From Sciurus carolinensis (lineage: Eukaryota > Chordata > Mammalia > Rodentia > Sciuridae), in contig NC_062228.1 of assembly GCF_902686445.1 (NCBI RefSeq), positions 66,630,648 to 66,694,647 on the forward strand: a DNA stretch of 64,000 nucleotides. Reading direction: 5' to 3'. Shown in pieces: positions 46,219 through 56,739 of the stretch. Each line of letters opens with the position of its first letter. Within the stretch, counting starts at the first letter, position 1. The notes below the pieces were generated by a model that was not told the origin of the DNA, ran no database searches, and was given only the letters and a program-made list of their open reading frames with translations. Both the position numbers and the translations under genes were made by a program.

Positions 46219-46582
46219 TGTCGCTCCCGCCAGCAAGAACGACCCGGAGACGTGATGGGTGGCAAACTTCCCTATTAACAGCTGATTCTTCTTTTTATTT
46301 CTTCCTCTTTTAGGGAAGTTATTGTCACTTATATAGGTTATATCAACTAATTAGAATATTCATGATATGTGGGGAGAAGATAGACGTATATGGGTATAAC
46401 TTGAAGCACCTAAGAATCACGCAAGAATCATGCAGAGGCCCTGACCAATTACTGAGACTTCCTCAAGGTGAAGTTAGTTGTATACGTGCAGAATAGCAGT
46501 TTTTCAACCTCACTGGCAGCTTGCCAGGCGCCATCTTGGCCAGGCTCCACCTAGGGCCAGGGGTCCGGCCGAAACCCCGACA
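46219..46582 (-). repeat. 5' LTR of the young element
   Basis: 364 bases, TGTCGGGG...GCGACA on the minus strand. It has a TATATAAG box at about 46328-46335, an AATAAA near 46294-46299, and an AAGATGGCGCC YY1-like motif near 46527-46537. Confidence 0.95.
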
Positions 46583-46611
46583 GAAAAAGTATTCTCATGT
46601 TTGGTTTTCTC

Positions 46612-46872
46612 TTTTGGTACTGGGGATTGAACCCAGGGGTGGTTTACCACTGAGCTATACCTGCAGTCTATCTATCTATCTACCTATTTATTTATTGTGG
46701 CGCTGGGGATTGAACCCGGGCCTTGTGCATGTGAGGCAAGCACTCTACCAACTGAGCTGTATCCCCAGCCCTAAACAGGTTCTCCCTAAGTTGCTGAAGC
46801 TGATCTCAAACTTCCTCCTGCCTCAGCTATCCAAGTTGGTGGGATCACAGGCACGTGCAGCCGGCACAACTC
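46612..46872 (-). mobile_element. Composite SINE, antisense, split by a younger ID SINE
   Basis: The outer copy starts ggtactggggattgaacccagg and resumes after the insert with aggttctccctaagttgctg and ggatcacaggcacgtgc. Confidence 0.8.
46688..46776 (-). mobile_element. ID SINE nested in the composite SINE
   Basis: ttattgtggcgctggggattg, then gaggcaagcactctaccaac and tgagctgtatccccagccc. Antisense, of the ccaactgagct subfamily. Its preceding (TATC/TATT) tract may be its degenerate tail. Confidence 0.8.
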
Positions 46873-46881
46873 AGCTTCTTT

Positions 46882-47095
46882 TTGCCGGGTGGGGTACTGG
46901 GGACTGAACTCAGGGGCACTTGACCACTGAGCCACATCCCCAGCCCTATTTTGTATTTTATTTAGAGACAGAGTTTCACTGAGTTGATTAGCGCCTTGCT
47001 TCTGCTGAGGCTGGCTTTGAACTCCAGATCCTCCTGCCTCAGCCTCCTGAGCCACTGGGATTACAGGCATGCACCACCATGCCCAGCTCAGCTCA
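46882..47095 (-). mobile_element. Composite ID/B1-like SINE, antisense
   Basis: ggtactggggactgaactcagg, gagccacatccccagcccta, then agacagagtttcactgagttg and ctgggattacaggcatgcacc. Confidence 0.9.
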
Positions 47096-47337
47096 ACTCA
47101 GCTTCCTTACTGAAAATAGACCTATGAAAAAGGAGCAAATGAAAGGCATAAACAGGTGTGTTGTCAAGGTTGAGAAAGCAGAGAGTGAACTGAATAACTA
47201 ATGAATGTGAGAAACAGCTCTGCATCAAAGATCCGGACTAGAAGACACTGGGGCCCACAATCCTGCCTCCTCCCCTGGCAAATGCCTCTAGCCTTCCTGC
47301 ACCTCAAGATCCACTGATCTCTCAAGCCATACTTCTT

Positions 47338-47983
47338 TTTTTTTCACTGTTTGTTATTCTTTATTTAAACTCTGTGGGGTTCTCATTTCCCAGAAAAAAA
47401 GAGTGGGGAGAAAAGAAAAAAGGGGGGGAAGGGAGGGAGGGAGGGAGGGGTCGAGAGAGAGAAAAAGAGAGAGAGAGAGGGGTTTGTCTCATCGGAAGGG
47501 TCTCTGGGACTCCCTCCTATTCCATGGTTTCCTCAAAGATCCTTCAGGAATTCTCCCTCCACTGTGAGAAGTACAGATGTGTCCTACTGCAGGTTTGACA
47601 TTTGGCAGCGGTCCAGGAGAAAAACGTTCCACTTCTCCAACACCATCACCTATTCATGCCACGCCTTTGTAGAAGGAAGGAGAGAGAGCCGAATGTCCTG
47701 GCATTCCACCGGCTGAGAGAGGATGTCAAGTTCGATGTGAGCATAAGCAATTGTCTCTTAACGGTTTCATGCCCTCTTGAACTCTCTTCAAAGTTCTTTT
47801 CAACTTTCCTTTATGGTACTTGTTGACTATCGGTCTCGTGCCGGTATTTAGCCTTAGATGGAGTTTACCACCCGCTTTGGGCTGCATTCCCAAGCAACCA
47901 GACTCCGGGAAGACCTGGGCCCGGTGCCTCAGGGGCTGCTACCGGCCTCACACCGTCCACGGGCTGGGCCTCGATCAGAAGGC
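47338..47983 (-). pseudogene. Chimeric retrocopy: 28S rRNA fused to the 3' end of an mRNA
   Basis: One insertion, flanked by a 15-bp target duplication caagccatacttctt (47323-47337 and 47984-47998), has a poly(A) tail as a T-run at its left end and an AATAAA on the minus strand near 47360. Read on the minus strand, its first 228 bases are 28S rRNA, and the remaining roughly 400 bases are the 3' end of a polyadenylated transcript that I could not identify. That part includes a pyrimidine-rich (CT)n and (CCCT)n run. One pair of duplications around both parts means that a single event made the chimera, most simply by reverse transcriptase switching from the mRNA to an rRNA template during LINE-1 target-primed insertion. 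Confidence 0.85.
47756..47983 (-). rRNA. 28S rRNA retro-fragment (not a functional rRNA gene)
   Basis: The plus strand carries the complement of the 5' part of 28S rRNA: tcttaacggtttcatgccctc, then gttgactatcggtctcgtgcc and ggagtttaccacccgctttg, ending gggcctcgatcagaagg. It is about 95 percent like the conserved mammalian sequence from memory, and is 5'-truncated. Confidence 0.88.
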
Positions 47984-48039
47984 CAAGCCATACTTCTTAC
48001 AGGCCAACTGCTATGTCCTGTTCTTTGCCTGAATTTGTA

Positions 48040-48165
48040 TGCTTAATCCTCCTTGTAACCCCACAGGGAGAGTATCAGCATTTTCTCCATTTTATGAATA
48101 GGAAACTGAGGCAGAAAGGGCTTGAGTACAACCTAAGGCCTTGTTGCTGGGGTGTGGGAGGCCAG
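48040..48165 (-). mobile_element. MIR SINE fragment, antisense
   Basis: attttctccattttatgaatagg then aaactgaggcagaaagggc, the antisense MIR core. Confidence 0.6.
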
Positions 48166-50190
48166 GAGCTTGGCAGCACATGGCCTAAGCACACTACTGA
48201 GGCTCTTGGCCTTCCTTTGGGCACACGCCAGCCTGGCCCATCGTCCCTGCTCTTCCTTTGCCTCTGTGGCCAGGGCCTGCTCTTGGACTGCTCTTTGATC
48301 TGGCTGCCCTCTCTGCCCAATGCTGCTGGTTCCTAAGCCCTGGGTGTACTTCCTGGGCCTCAAGAATGCTAGCTCCTCCATCTGTCTCTGGTAGCGGCAA
48401 GCCATGCTCTCATGCCCCACGTTGGCCCTTCTGCCACTGTCTTCTCTGTGCAAACCTGCCTCCTAATTCACCCAAAGGCTGACCCTGGACTCCTCCGAGG
48501 CTGCCCCGAGTAGCTCGTGTCAACTTCTGCAAAGAGAGGTTCTCCTCTGGCCAAGGCAGATTCCACGTGCCAGTTCAATGTCACATCTCCCCCTCACCCC
48601 TGAATCCTTTCCCCACCTTCTCACCCAGGCACGTATGCACTGAGGTACAACACACTGAGAAGGCTGCACAGCACCCCTTCAGATGCCATCTTGTCCTGAA
48701 GCTCCTGGCTGTCCCTGGGGAATCTGCCTCTGCCTGTGTCCATCTCTGCCCTCAGACCCTGTCCTTCCTTGTCTGGAAGCACTCACTCTGCCACCTGTCA
48801 CTGCAAGACCCTAAACAGGCCTCCTTCACCTCTCCACACCTCCGTTTCCTACTCTGCAGGCACCTGGGAGAAGAGCACACCTGCCTCATGAGGGTGCTGA
48901 GAGGATCAGAGGAGTCACATTCAGAGCCAGCACTGCACGACACACTGCAGCGGAACAGCAGACCCAGTTATGACAACTGATGTTGTCCTTCGGTATACAC
49001 AGGACACTGGCTCCAGGATCATCTAGGGATACCAAAGTCCGGATGCTCAGTGGTGAACTATATGCATATGATCTATCACTCTTTAAACTCTGATCATTTT
49101 TAGGTCACTTACACAAGCCACAGTTACACTGAATTGCTTAAGGAATAACAACACAAAGAACTTTCTGAATTTTTTTTTGTTGTTTCTTGAGTATCTTCCA
49201 CTCACATTTGGTTCAATTCACTGATGAGGAATCAGCAGATATGGAGGGCTGACTGTACCTGGACATGAAATCCCCCTTCCCTTCTGAGGCTAGGCTGGGA
49301 GGAGGCAGGTCTGGCCAAGATCCCTTTGGCTGCAGCTGGGGAGGGGTTGCTTTCTCTGTCCTTTTCCAGTCTCCCCTTTCTCAGTCTTGGGGGTTTCAGG
49401 TCTGCCCCATGCTTCATGCCCAATCCAGACCTCCTGGGACCCTGCCACTGCCATTCCCTATTCCAATTCCAGCCAGGCCCCAAGCCACAGGCTCCCAGAC
49501 TGCATGCAGACAGCGCAGGAAGTGCACATCTGCCTTTCACTGTGTCCTCCATCCTAGCTCCACACTGAAAACAGCAAGTCTCCCTCACTGCCTTCCTTCT
49601 TTTGGCATCTGTCTGGGAATGTTATTCCCGTGGCTGTGCACAGACTTATAATTTATATGGGCCGATCCGCTGAATGTGCCACCACAAGCCATATAGGAAA
49701 AGACAGTATTTATTAAGACACATAAAGTATATACAAAAGGAAAATCACCCCAGGTAGCATACCAACTCAGCACGGGAGAGACATCACGGGCATTTCGCAG
49801 CCTACATAACCAAAGAAAGCAGTCTTGTCACCTTTGAGTTCTTTTCATTTCTTAAATACCCCGGAGTAAACATAAAGTTATTGTCTGGAGTCACTGGGCT
49901 CAGTGCCGTCAGTACGTTTGGTCTCCAGACCTGGGTCTGGCCAGCAGCCAGGCCTTGAGAGCAGAAACCAGATGTCTTTAAGTTGTTTTTTTTTTTTTAA
50001 TGTTCTCGGGCAGAGAGTTTATCTGTCCTTGAACAGGGGCACTGCCAGACCACTAAGTTTCTCATGCAAGTTGTTTACTCCTTGCCCTGATTTCACTTTT
50101 TGAAAGCACTCTTAAAGGAGACTCCATCTTTCTCTACAGCATCTCCCCTTGCACTCAATTATTTTCACTGTCAGATGCTTCTCTGTTCCT
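48166..50190. other. Intergenic/intronic stretch, nothing coding identified
   Basis: It contains another weak MIR-like patch at about 48835-48915 (cctccgtttcctactctgc, ctgcctcatgagggtgctg). Frames up to about 137 codons show no domain. No KRAB exon of ZNF544 was found here on the minus strand. Confidence 0.45.
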
Positions 50191-50879
50191 GCAGGCTGTG
50201 AGGTCCAACTCCGTGCCTTCCCCATTAGCAGTGCCTTGCACAGTCCATCACGCCTCACCTGAACGTAAGTGGAAGCCCAGGCCCTCACAGGACAGCATCC
50301 CCGCTCTCCAGGCCCTGTCCTGCTCTCCTCTCCAGTTCTTAACTCTGGGTACTGGCAACGCTTGGGGCCCAGCGCGGAAGCAGCTCCACTGTGCCCATGC
50401 GCCTTCCCTTAATCCTGTGTTCGCCTGGAAAACACAGGCTTTCCTTTCAAAGTGATTCAAGGTTCGCAAACTACGGCTGGGGACGACCTCTGGGTGCAGC
50501 AGGCCTTACTTGCCTGGTGCTCCTGCAAGGAGGCTCGTGGCCACCACCTCTCACAGTCTCCTGGGAATGAGCGCCATGGGCTGAGGAAGGAAGGCGTAGT
50601 GAGAGGCCAGGCTCGGGTGGGCAGCCCCAGGGTTTCCACAAACCTGCCTGAAACCCCCAACACCACCTGGGAAGCCCTCGACCCAGAACCTCCTCTGCGA
50701 CAGGACACATCAGGGCTAGACCCCTGCCCGGCCTGCAGCCAGAAGTACCCTAACCCTGAGCCCCTTCCGCAGCCCAACTGCAGAACAGGCAAGCGCCAGG
50801 GCGGGGGTCCGCGCCAGCGGGGCGGAGGCTCAGGCCGGGCACGGCGGGTGCAGGGCGCCTGGTTCTGTCGCAAGCGCCG

Positions 50880-51280
50880 GCCCGTCCGGCCCGTCCTCCC
50901 CCGCGATCCCGCCCCTCCGGCCCCTCCGGCCCGTCCGGCCCCGTCCTCCGCCGCGATCCCGGTGCTGCATCCCCTCCGGCCCGTCCTCCGCCGCGATCCC
51001 GGTGCTGCAGCCCCTCCGGCCCCGTCCTCCGCCGCGATCCCGCCCCTCCGGCCCCGTCCTCCGCCGCGATCCCGGTGCTGCGGCCCCTCCGGCGCCTCCG
51101 GCCCTGTCCTCCGCCGCGATCCCGCCCCTCCGGCCCCTCCGGCCCCGTCCTCCGCCGCGATCCCGCCCCTCCGGCCCCTCCGGCCCCGTCCTCCGCCGCG
51201 ATCCCAGTGCTGCGGCTCCTCCGGCCCGTCCGGCCCGTCCTCCGCCGCGATCCCGGTGCTGCGGGTCGCCCCTCCGGCCT
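50880..51280 (+). repeat. Minisatellite D, GC-rich, about 12 copies
   Basis: Units of about 24-45 bases built on ccgtcctccgccgcgatcccg with variable cccctccgg and gtgctgcgg spacers. Frames of 365-479 codons across it, on both strands, are compositional. Confidence 0.92.
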
Positions 51281-51362
51281 CGCCAGAGCTTTGGCCCCGC
51301 CCCACTCCCGCAAAACCCCCGCGCCGCCCGACCCCGGCTACCCGCGCACCGAGGCAGGGCGG

Positions 51363-51387
51363 CACTTCCGGCGGGCGGCGGAAGTGC
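51363..51387. promoter_or_regulatory. Inverted pair of ETS/GABP sites
   Basis: cacttccgg and cggaagtgc lie 7 bases apart as an inverted pair in the CpG island. Confidence 0.6.
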
Positions 51388-52027
51388 GCCTGGCGGCGGG
51401 ACGGCGACTCCCCGTGGCGGCCTTGGGGCGGGGCCGCGCGGAAGGTGAGGCGGTCCGCGGAGGTCGATTCGGGGCGGGATCGGCTGACGGTGGTGACTCC
51501 AGAGTGGGACAGGGACGGGGATGGTGCTGGGAGCCAGGGCTGCCGCCGTGCCACCCGGGGAGGGGGAGGGGGCGGGGCGGCCCGGGGGAGGGGGAGGGCG
51601 GGGAGCGCGCGCTCGGCCGGTGCGGCGGCGCCCGGCGGCTGTGGACAGCAGGGAGGAGCCCGCAGCCGCGGGGAGCCCGGGCCTCGGGGCTCGGCGAACC
51701 GTGGGCGGACCCGCAGCCTGACCCAGAGCGGCGAGGGTGGGACCAGCGCGCAGAACGCGTTGGCTCACGGGTTTTTCAGCTGCGTGCTTTTTAACTGGCA
51801 GGACACCCCAAGTTTCTGTGAATGGCTGATGAGGGGAGGAAGGGCGTGGAGTGGAGGGCGTCAGACCCCGACGTTGCACAGCTCGTTGTAAGATACTTTT
51901 TGTAGCGGGCCTCCAGAAATCAAAGAAGCATACCTCCCAGATGACGCCCCCAGTGACCCCAGAGGTTCCCTGCGATGTGCTGTTAGGACGAAGATGAATT
52001 CTAAGGACAGAGGAACTTCACCCACAT

Positions 52028-52125
52028 GTTTTTTTTTTTTTTTTTTTTTTATTGTAAACAAATGGGATACATGTTGTTTCTCTGTCTGTACATGGCGTAA
52101 AGGCATACCATTTGTGTAATCATAA
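52028..52125 (-). mobile_element. 5'-truncated retroposon, probably LINE-1 3' end
   Basis: A T-run at the left is the poly(A) tail. The body reads attgtaaacaaatgggatac then ggcgtaaaggcataccatttg. An 11-bp duplication ttcacccacat flanks it (52017-52027 and 52126-52136). I take it for the 3' end of a sciurid L1, but the family is not certain. Confidence 0.75.
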
Positions 52126-52227
52126 TTCACCCACATCTTGACCTGTCAGTCATAATACTGGAGCACTTGAAAGCATTTATAAAAGGCGAATAAGTAAGTC
52201 TGATGTGATTGAGAATCCAGAGTTTTA

Positions 52228-52310
52228 GCGTTTGGGGCTGGGGCTGTACTTGGTGGCAGTGCCTAGCAAGTGGGTTTGATCCCAGGTCTGTACCACTGTG
52301 TTTGGCTATG
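52228..52310 (+). mobile_element. ID SINE fragment
   Basis: gtttggggctggggctgtac, then gtgcctagcaagtgggtttg and atcccagg. Truncated. Confidence 0.6.
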
Positions 52311-52790
52311 CATGGATTTTTAACATATTTGGTGTGACTTAACTTATTGAAGTAGTTTGATACTTACCTGTCCAACCTTGGCCTAGATGAGTTCCTTCAT
52401 GCTGCTCCTCTGTCCCTGCGACATGACCCTAATAGTCTTTGACAGCTTCTTTGCCTTCTGATATAAGAGGCTACAGGCTCATTCTGCAAAAGTCCTGTCC
52501 CAGCCCTCCCATCAGCCGCTAAGGAATTCTGGTTCTTTTTAGTGGGAAATGGGTTTGAGACCACAATATGGGCTTTATGAGTACTCATTACTACTAAGGC
52601 AGTTATTGTTATAGACTGCTTCAATGTTTTGGATTTATCTTGATATTTCTAACTCAGAATTATAGGATTTTAATGTTTACTTTTACAGTGATCTTTTTTA
52701 AATGCTAAAATTTTTTTATAATGGTTTATCAGTACTCTATGAGTTAGTAAATTTTTTTCATAGTTGTAGATGGACAGCATTTAAATGCCT
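52311..52790. other. AT-rich non-genic stretch
   Basis: No frame with a domain and no recognised repeat. Confidence 0.45.
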
Positions 52791-52794
52791 TCAT

Positions 52795-52885
52795 TTTATT
52801 TATTTTATTTGGTGCTGAGAATCAAACCTAGTGCCTCACACATGTTAGGCAAGCACTCCACCACTGAGCAACAACCCCAGCCCAT
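52795..52885 (-). mobile_element. ID SINE, antisense
   Basis: ttggtgctgagaatcaaacc, ggcaagcactccaccactgag, aacaaccccagccc. Confidence 0.85.
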
Positions 52886-53134
52886 TTTACCTGTTTTTTT
52901 TTTAACAAATAAGTGGAAATAAAAGAAAAAAAAAAACATGTAGGGAAAATCCTCAATTATAAGACAAACATTTTCCAAATGCAAGATATGAACTTTGGAT
53001 CCTGATTTGAATAATGAAATGTTAAAAAAAAAAAAGAAATGTAAAAAAAATAACAGTTGGGGCATTTTAAAGGCTGGAAAGTTGATATTAAGGAATTGTT
53101 GATAGGATTTTTAGGAGAATTAATTACTTTGTAG

Positions 53135-53345
53135 TTATATTTTTATTATTTATTTACTTTTGATACTGGGATTGAGTCCAGGTGTGCTTTACCACTAGGC
53201 TACATCCCTATCACTTTTTAAAAATTTTTGTTTAGAGACAAGTTCTCCCTAAGTTGTGTAGTGCCTTGGTAAGTAACTGAGGCTGGACTCAAACCTGTGA
53301 ATCCCCAGCCTCAGCCTCTTGAGCTGCTGGGATTACAAGTGTACA
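53135..53345 (-). mobile_element. Composite ID/B1-like SINE, antisense
   Basis: tactgggattgagtccagg, then gagacaagttctccctaag, then gctgctgggattacaagtg. Confidence 0.85.
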
Positions 53346-53384
53346 AGTCAACTTTTCCCCCTGTTGTTACTTCCCAGTAAATCC

Positions 53385-53530
53385 AGTTTTTAAACAGATG
53401 TAATGCAGTCCAACCATGTACTCAATGGTTCAGTGGCTTTTAATCAGTTTTACAAGCATCACCACATGCAACTTTAGAATATTTTTATCACCCCCGAAAT
53501 AGACCTAAGTTTCTTGAATTCCATTTACTC
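53385..53530 (+). mobile_element. LINE-1 3'UTR-like fragment
   Basis: caatggttcagtggcttttaatc, then caagcatcaccacatgcaac and gaatatttttatcaccccc follow an old L1 3' region. Confidence 0.5.
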
Positions 53531-53825
53531 AAAGTTTCTCCTCAGGCTTCCCCATTTGACTTGGGTAAGACTCATGGGCCATGTTTACCTAGGAAAAGAC
53601 AGGCACTTTCCCACTCTGTCTTGCCTGCGGTTAGTTGAACTATTTGTCTCACTGACGGAGCTAGATTCTTCCTAAGTCAACATGACCGAACTTCCATTCA
53701 TGGTCTCGCCTGCCCACTGGACCCTGAACTCTCTTGCCTTCAACTCAGACAAGCATTAGAATGTAGGCTAGAACTTCATTTATAACAACCCCTCCAGAAA
53801 ATCAGGTAAAAATTTAAAGAGCCAT

Positions 53826-53960
53826 GGGCTGAGGTTGTGGTTTAATGGTAGAGCACTTTCCTGGCACGTGTGAGGCACTGGGTTTGATCCTCAGCACCAC
53901 ATTTAAAAAATTACAGTTACATAGTTAGGTCCACCTACAACTAAAAAAACATTTAAAAGA
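53826..53960 (+). mobile_element. ID SINE
   Basis: gggctgaggttgtggtttaatgg, gagcactttcctggcacgtg, gggtttgatcctcagcacc. Confidence 0.88.
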
Positions 53961-53964
53961 AGAG

Positions 53965-54225
53965 ACTAAGTAAGGAGGACATCAAGTTCGAGGCCATCTC
54001 AGCAATTTAGCAAGACCTAACTAACTTAGCAAGACCCTGTCTCAAAATAAAACATAAAAAGCGCCAGGGTGGGAATGTGGTTCAGTGGTTAAGCACCTCT
54101 GGGTTCAATCCGTGATACAAGAAAATACAGTAAAATAAAAAGCCAGGCACAGTGGTGCACACTAGTAGTCCAGCTACTCATCAGCCTGGGCAACACAGCA
54201 AGACCCTATCTTATTTTTAAAAAAT
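53965..54225 (+). mobile_element. Two composite SINE pieces in tandem
   Basis: The first (to about 54130) has gaggccatctcagcaattt and gttcagtggttaagcacc. The second has gccaggcacagtggtgcac and cagcctgggcaacacagc. Confidence 0.75.
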
Positions 54226-54249
54226 CCCTGATCAATGTCCAATGCCCAT

Positions 54250-54430
54250 TTTTATTTTCATTTATTTATTTATTTATTTGGTACCAGGAATTGAACCCAG
54301 GGACACTCTACCACTGAGCCACATCCCCATCCCTCTTTATTTTTTATTTCGAGACAGGGTCTGGAGCTTGTGATTCTCCTGCCTCAGCCTTCCCAGTAGT
54401 GGAGTCATAGGTGTGCATTGCCACGCCCAA
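54250..54430 (-). mobile_element. Composite ID/B1-like SINE, antisense
   Basis: A (TTTA)n lead, then ggtaccaggaattgaaccc, gagccacatccccatccct and gtgattctcctgcctcagcc. Confidence 0.88.
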
Positions 54431-54434
54431 TTTC

Positions 54435-54800
54435 CATTCTTTCTAACATCCCTATAAAAGCAAAATCCTTTTCTGGCCTTTGAGACACTGGCAGATTCTG
54501 AGTCAGAGGCTCCCCTGTTGCAGGGTCCTCTGGAGTGCCTTCCAGAATGGGTGTACAATCTGCGTTCCCACCCGCAATGAAGAATGTCTGGTGCTCTGCA
54601 TCTTCCCCAGCACTTGATTTGTTAGTGTTCTGGATTTGAGCCACTTTAGTAGACATGCAGTGCACTGATAACATGGCATTGAGCGCCTTTTCATATGCTT
54701 ATTTGTCAGCTGCCTGAATTCTTTAGCTAGGTGTCTGTTGAGCTCTTCCTTTGGTCCTTCCGTTAATTGGACAAGTGCTCCCCAAGTGCACAGCTGCTGT
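54435..54800 (+). mobile_element. LINE-1 3'UTR fragment
   Basis: ccagaatgggtgtacaatctg, then gttcccacccgcaatgaag, then cattgagcgccttttcatatgc follow the old L1 3' sequence order. Confidence 0.65.
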
Positions 54801-55335
54801 CATTACTACTGTTTAATTCAAGCATCACCCCTGCCCAGCAGATCTATTTCCCTGGCTGTGTTTCTGGTTTGGTGTGATCATTTTCTGACCTTATGGGGCT
54901 CCAGAGAAGAGAAACTATTCCTCGCTGCCTCAGGGGGGCTCAAGTCCAGGCCCGAGGACATTCTCAAGCACAGGAATCTCAGACTGCTCACCTTCTGAGC
55001 CTGTGTGGGGGAGGTGACCCATCAGCCTGTCAAGGAGGTATCAGAAGCTGTTTCCCTCTGGTTCCTCTTGAACCCTGTTCTCCCAGCCACAGTAGAGAAG
55101 ACACTGTAGCTGACTACACAGGGATCGATGAACATTTATACCTGCAATTTTGAGGAACTCTTAATTTTTACTTATTCCTTTTTAAATTAAACAGACCCTG
55201 AAACCTAAACAATGCATGTTAAGACATACCCAAAACGTATAACTGCATTAAAACATCAAACTGAATGAAGGCACACTCATTTAGGTAGAGTTCTTGTTCC
55301 CTGTTCAAAATCATCCTCTCCTCCTCCTCTTCCTT
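54801..55335. other. Non-genic stretch
   Basis: No recognised element. Short frames up to 86 codons have no domain. Confidence 0.45.
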
Positions 55336-55339
55336 CTCC

Positions 55340-55545
55340 TTCCTCCTCCCAAAAATTGAATCCAGGGTGCTTAACCACTGAGCAACATTCCCAGTCCTTT
55401 TTTTGTTTTTATTTGAGACAGGGCCTTGCTAAGTTGCTTAGGGCCTGGCTAAGTTGCTGAAACTGGCTTTGAACTTGCAGTCCTCCTGCCTCAGCCTCCC
55501 AAGCTGCTGGGATGATAGGCATGCACCACTGTGCCCAGCCATTTT
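55340..55545 (-). mobile_element. Composite ID/B1-like SINE, antisense
   Basis: cccaaaaattgaatccagg, then gacagggccttgctaagttgc, then gctgggatgataggcatgc. Confidence 0.88.
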
Positions 55546-56739
55546 ACCTCTTGCATTGCTTCACACATGAGCTTTGGGGGGACATCTCACATTGAAACCA
55601 TAGTAGGGATCATGGAGTAGAATGAAGCAGAGGAGGAGAGGCTGCCAAGACCCCATCCCAGTCCTTCCCTGCAAGCTGGAACAGTGTTCTCGCTTGCACC
55701 CATCTTCTCTCCAGAGCTGGGTGCATTCTCTGAGGCCTTCCCCTGCCTTCCAGCATAGTTTTTCCTAGACTTCCTTACCTCATCATCTACTTGGAAAGTC
55801 TAGATGGAAGGACAGAGAACCTGGTCTCAGGCCCTGGCCCTCTCAGGTGGACAAGGCACTGAAGACAGTGGCCTGTGTGGCACCACGTCTGGTCTGATTC
55901 TGCCCAGTCCTGTGTCACTAGCTAGCCAGTCGGAACTGGCCTTCTGGGTGAAGGAAGCCTGACCCGTCAGGTGGGACTGGCCTGGGCTGCACAGGCCGGC
56001 CACATGGTCTTGTGCCGACCTGGCATCTTCTCAGAGCCACAGCCTTGGGCCTGGGTGCTGTGGTTCCATCTCGCCCACCCACGCAGGGAATCCCACTTGG
56101 TTCTCCTGGGCCCCACCCACGCACCCTCCAACAGTGTAGTGACCAGGTGGCTGAGAAGCTGCCCTTGGAGATGAGTGTGGAGAGGAGGTAGTTTTGTGCA
56201 CAGTTGTTTTGCAGCAGATTCAGAGGACCTGCTATGGTCCCTCCTTCCGTACTGTGCCCTGGCAGGGCTGTGCCGCATCTTCACAGAGCACAGCACGATA
56301 TGGCGGGGCCAGTGGGTTAGGTTTCCATTGAGGTGGAAAAAGAGTCCTCTAGCCAGTTGTGGAGAAGGATCATTTGTTTTGCTAGTACATGAATCCTCAT
56401 AGCCCCAAACATCCAGACATGTCTGAGTCACACCCACACAGGAACGTTAAGATGTCTTGAAATGGAAAGACCCCAAATCACGATTGGCTCCCCTGCTGTC
56501 TTGCCTGTGTGCATGTGTTGTCAAGGGCAGTGCAGTTGGTGTGCCACGTGCTTCCTTTTTGTAGAGTGACTGTAGGGCGTGCGGTGTTCTGAGGAACACC
56601 TTTCTCTTCTTTCCCTTGAAGTGGCTGTTTCTCAGAGTTTGGCCTCAGTGCTGTCATATGAACGCTCCCTAAAGGGGTCCCCTCTCGTAGGACTGAGTTT
56701 AAGAGCGAAGGCTGGCCGTATCTCATGTTAAAATGTCAG
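55546..56739. other. Non-genic stretch
   Basis: Frames of up to 156 codons at 55967-56437 (minus strand) show no domain. The right end may be the flank of the zinc-finger remnant that follows. Confidence 0.4.

Larger units (their letters stand above)
42163..46582 (-). mobile_element. Young non-autonomous class II LTR element
   Basis: A 4.42-kb element on the minus strand with two 364-bp LTRs (46219-46582 as 5' LTR, 42163-42526 as 3' LTR) that are identical at every base I compared. The 6-bp target duplication gaaaaa (42157-42162 and 46583-46588) is perfect. A tRNA-Phe-type primer site follows the 5' LTR, and a purine tract precedes the 3' LTR. Only the start of gag (broken) and the env transmembrane part are recognisable. 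Pol is absent apart from a possible short piece, and 43.5-45.5 kb is AT-rich noncoding. With identical LTRs but dead genes, the copy must have been mobilised by proteins from another element. The insertion is recent and may be polymorphic. Confidence 0.93.
50760..51760 (-). promoter_or_regulatory. CpG island, candidate old ZNF544 promoter
   Basis: Very CpG-rich, from 50760 to 51760, with a minisatellite in its left half and two ETS-type sites in inverted orientation (51363-51371 and 51379-51387). By position it is where ZNF544 would start, since its terminal exon lies about 17 kb downstream on the minus strand. A splice donor-like CGGAAG|GTGAGG at about 51446 is on the plus strand, so a transcript in the other direction is also possible. 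Confidence 0.5.

Noticed and set aside
47756..47983. Functional 28S rRNA gene
   Set aside because: It is 228 bases, truncated, substituted and inside a retrocopy with poly(A) and a target duplication.
34055..50760. KRAB exons for ZNF544
   Set aside because: I scanned the minus strand for the KRAB A core and found none. A diverged copy could have been missed by eye.
50452..51891. 479-codon plus-strand and 365/349-codon minus-strand frames
   Set aside because: GC-rich minisatellite and CpG island; the frames are open on both strands at once, with proline/arginine/glycine composition and no domain.
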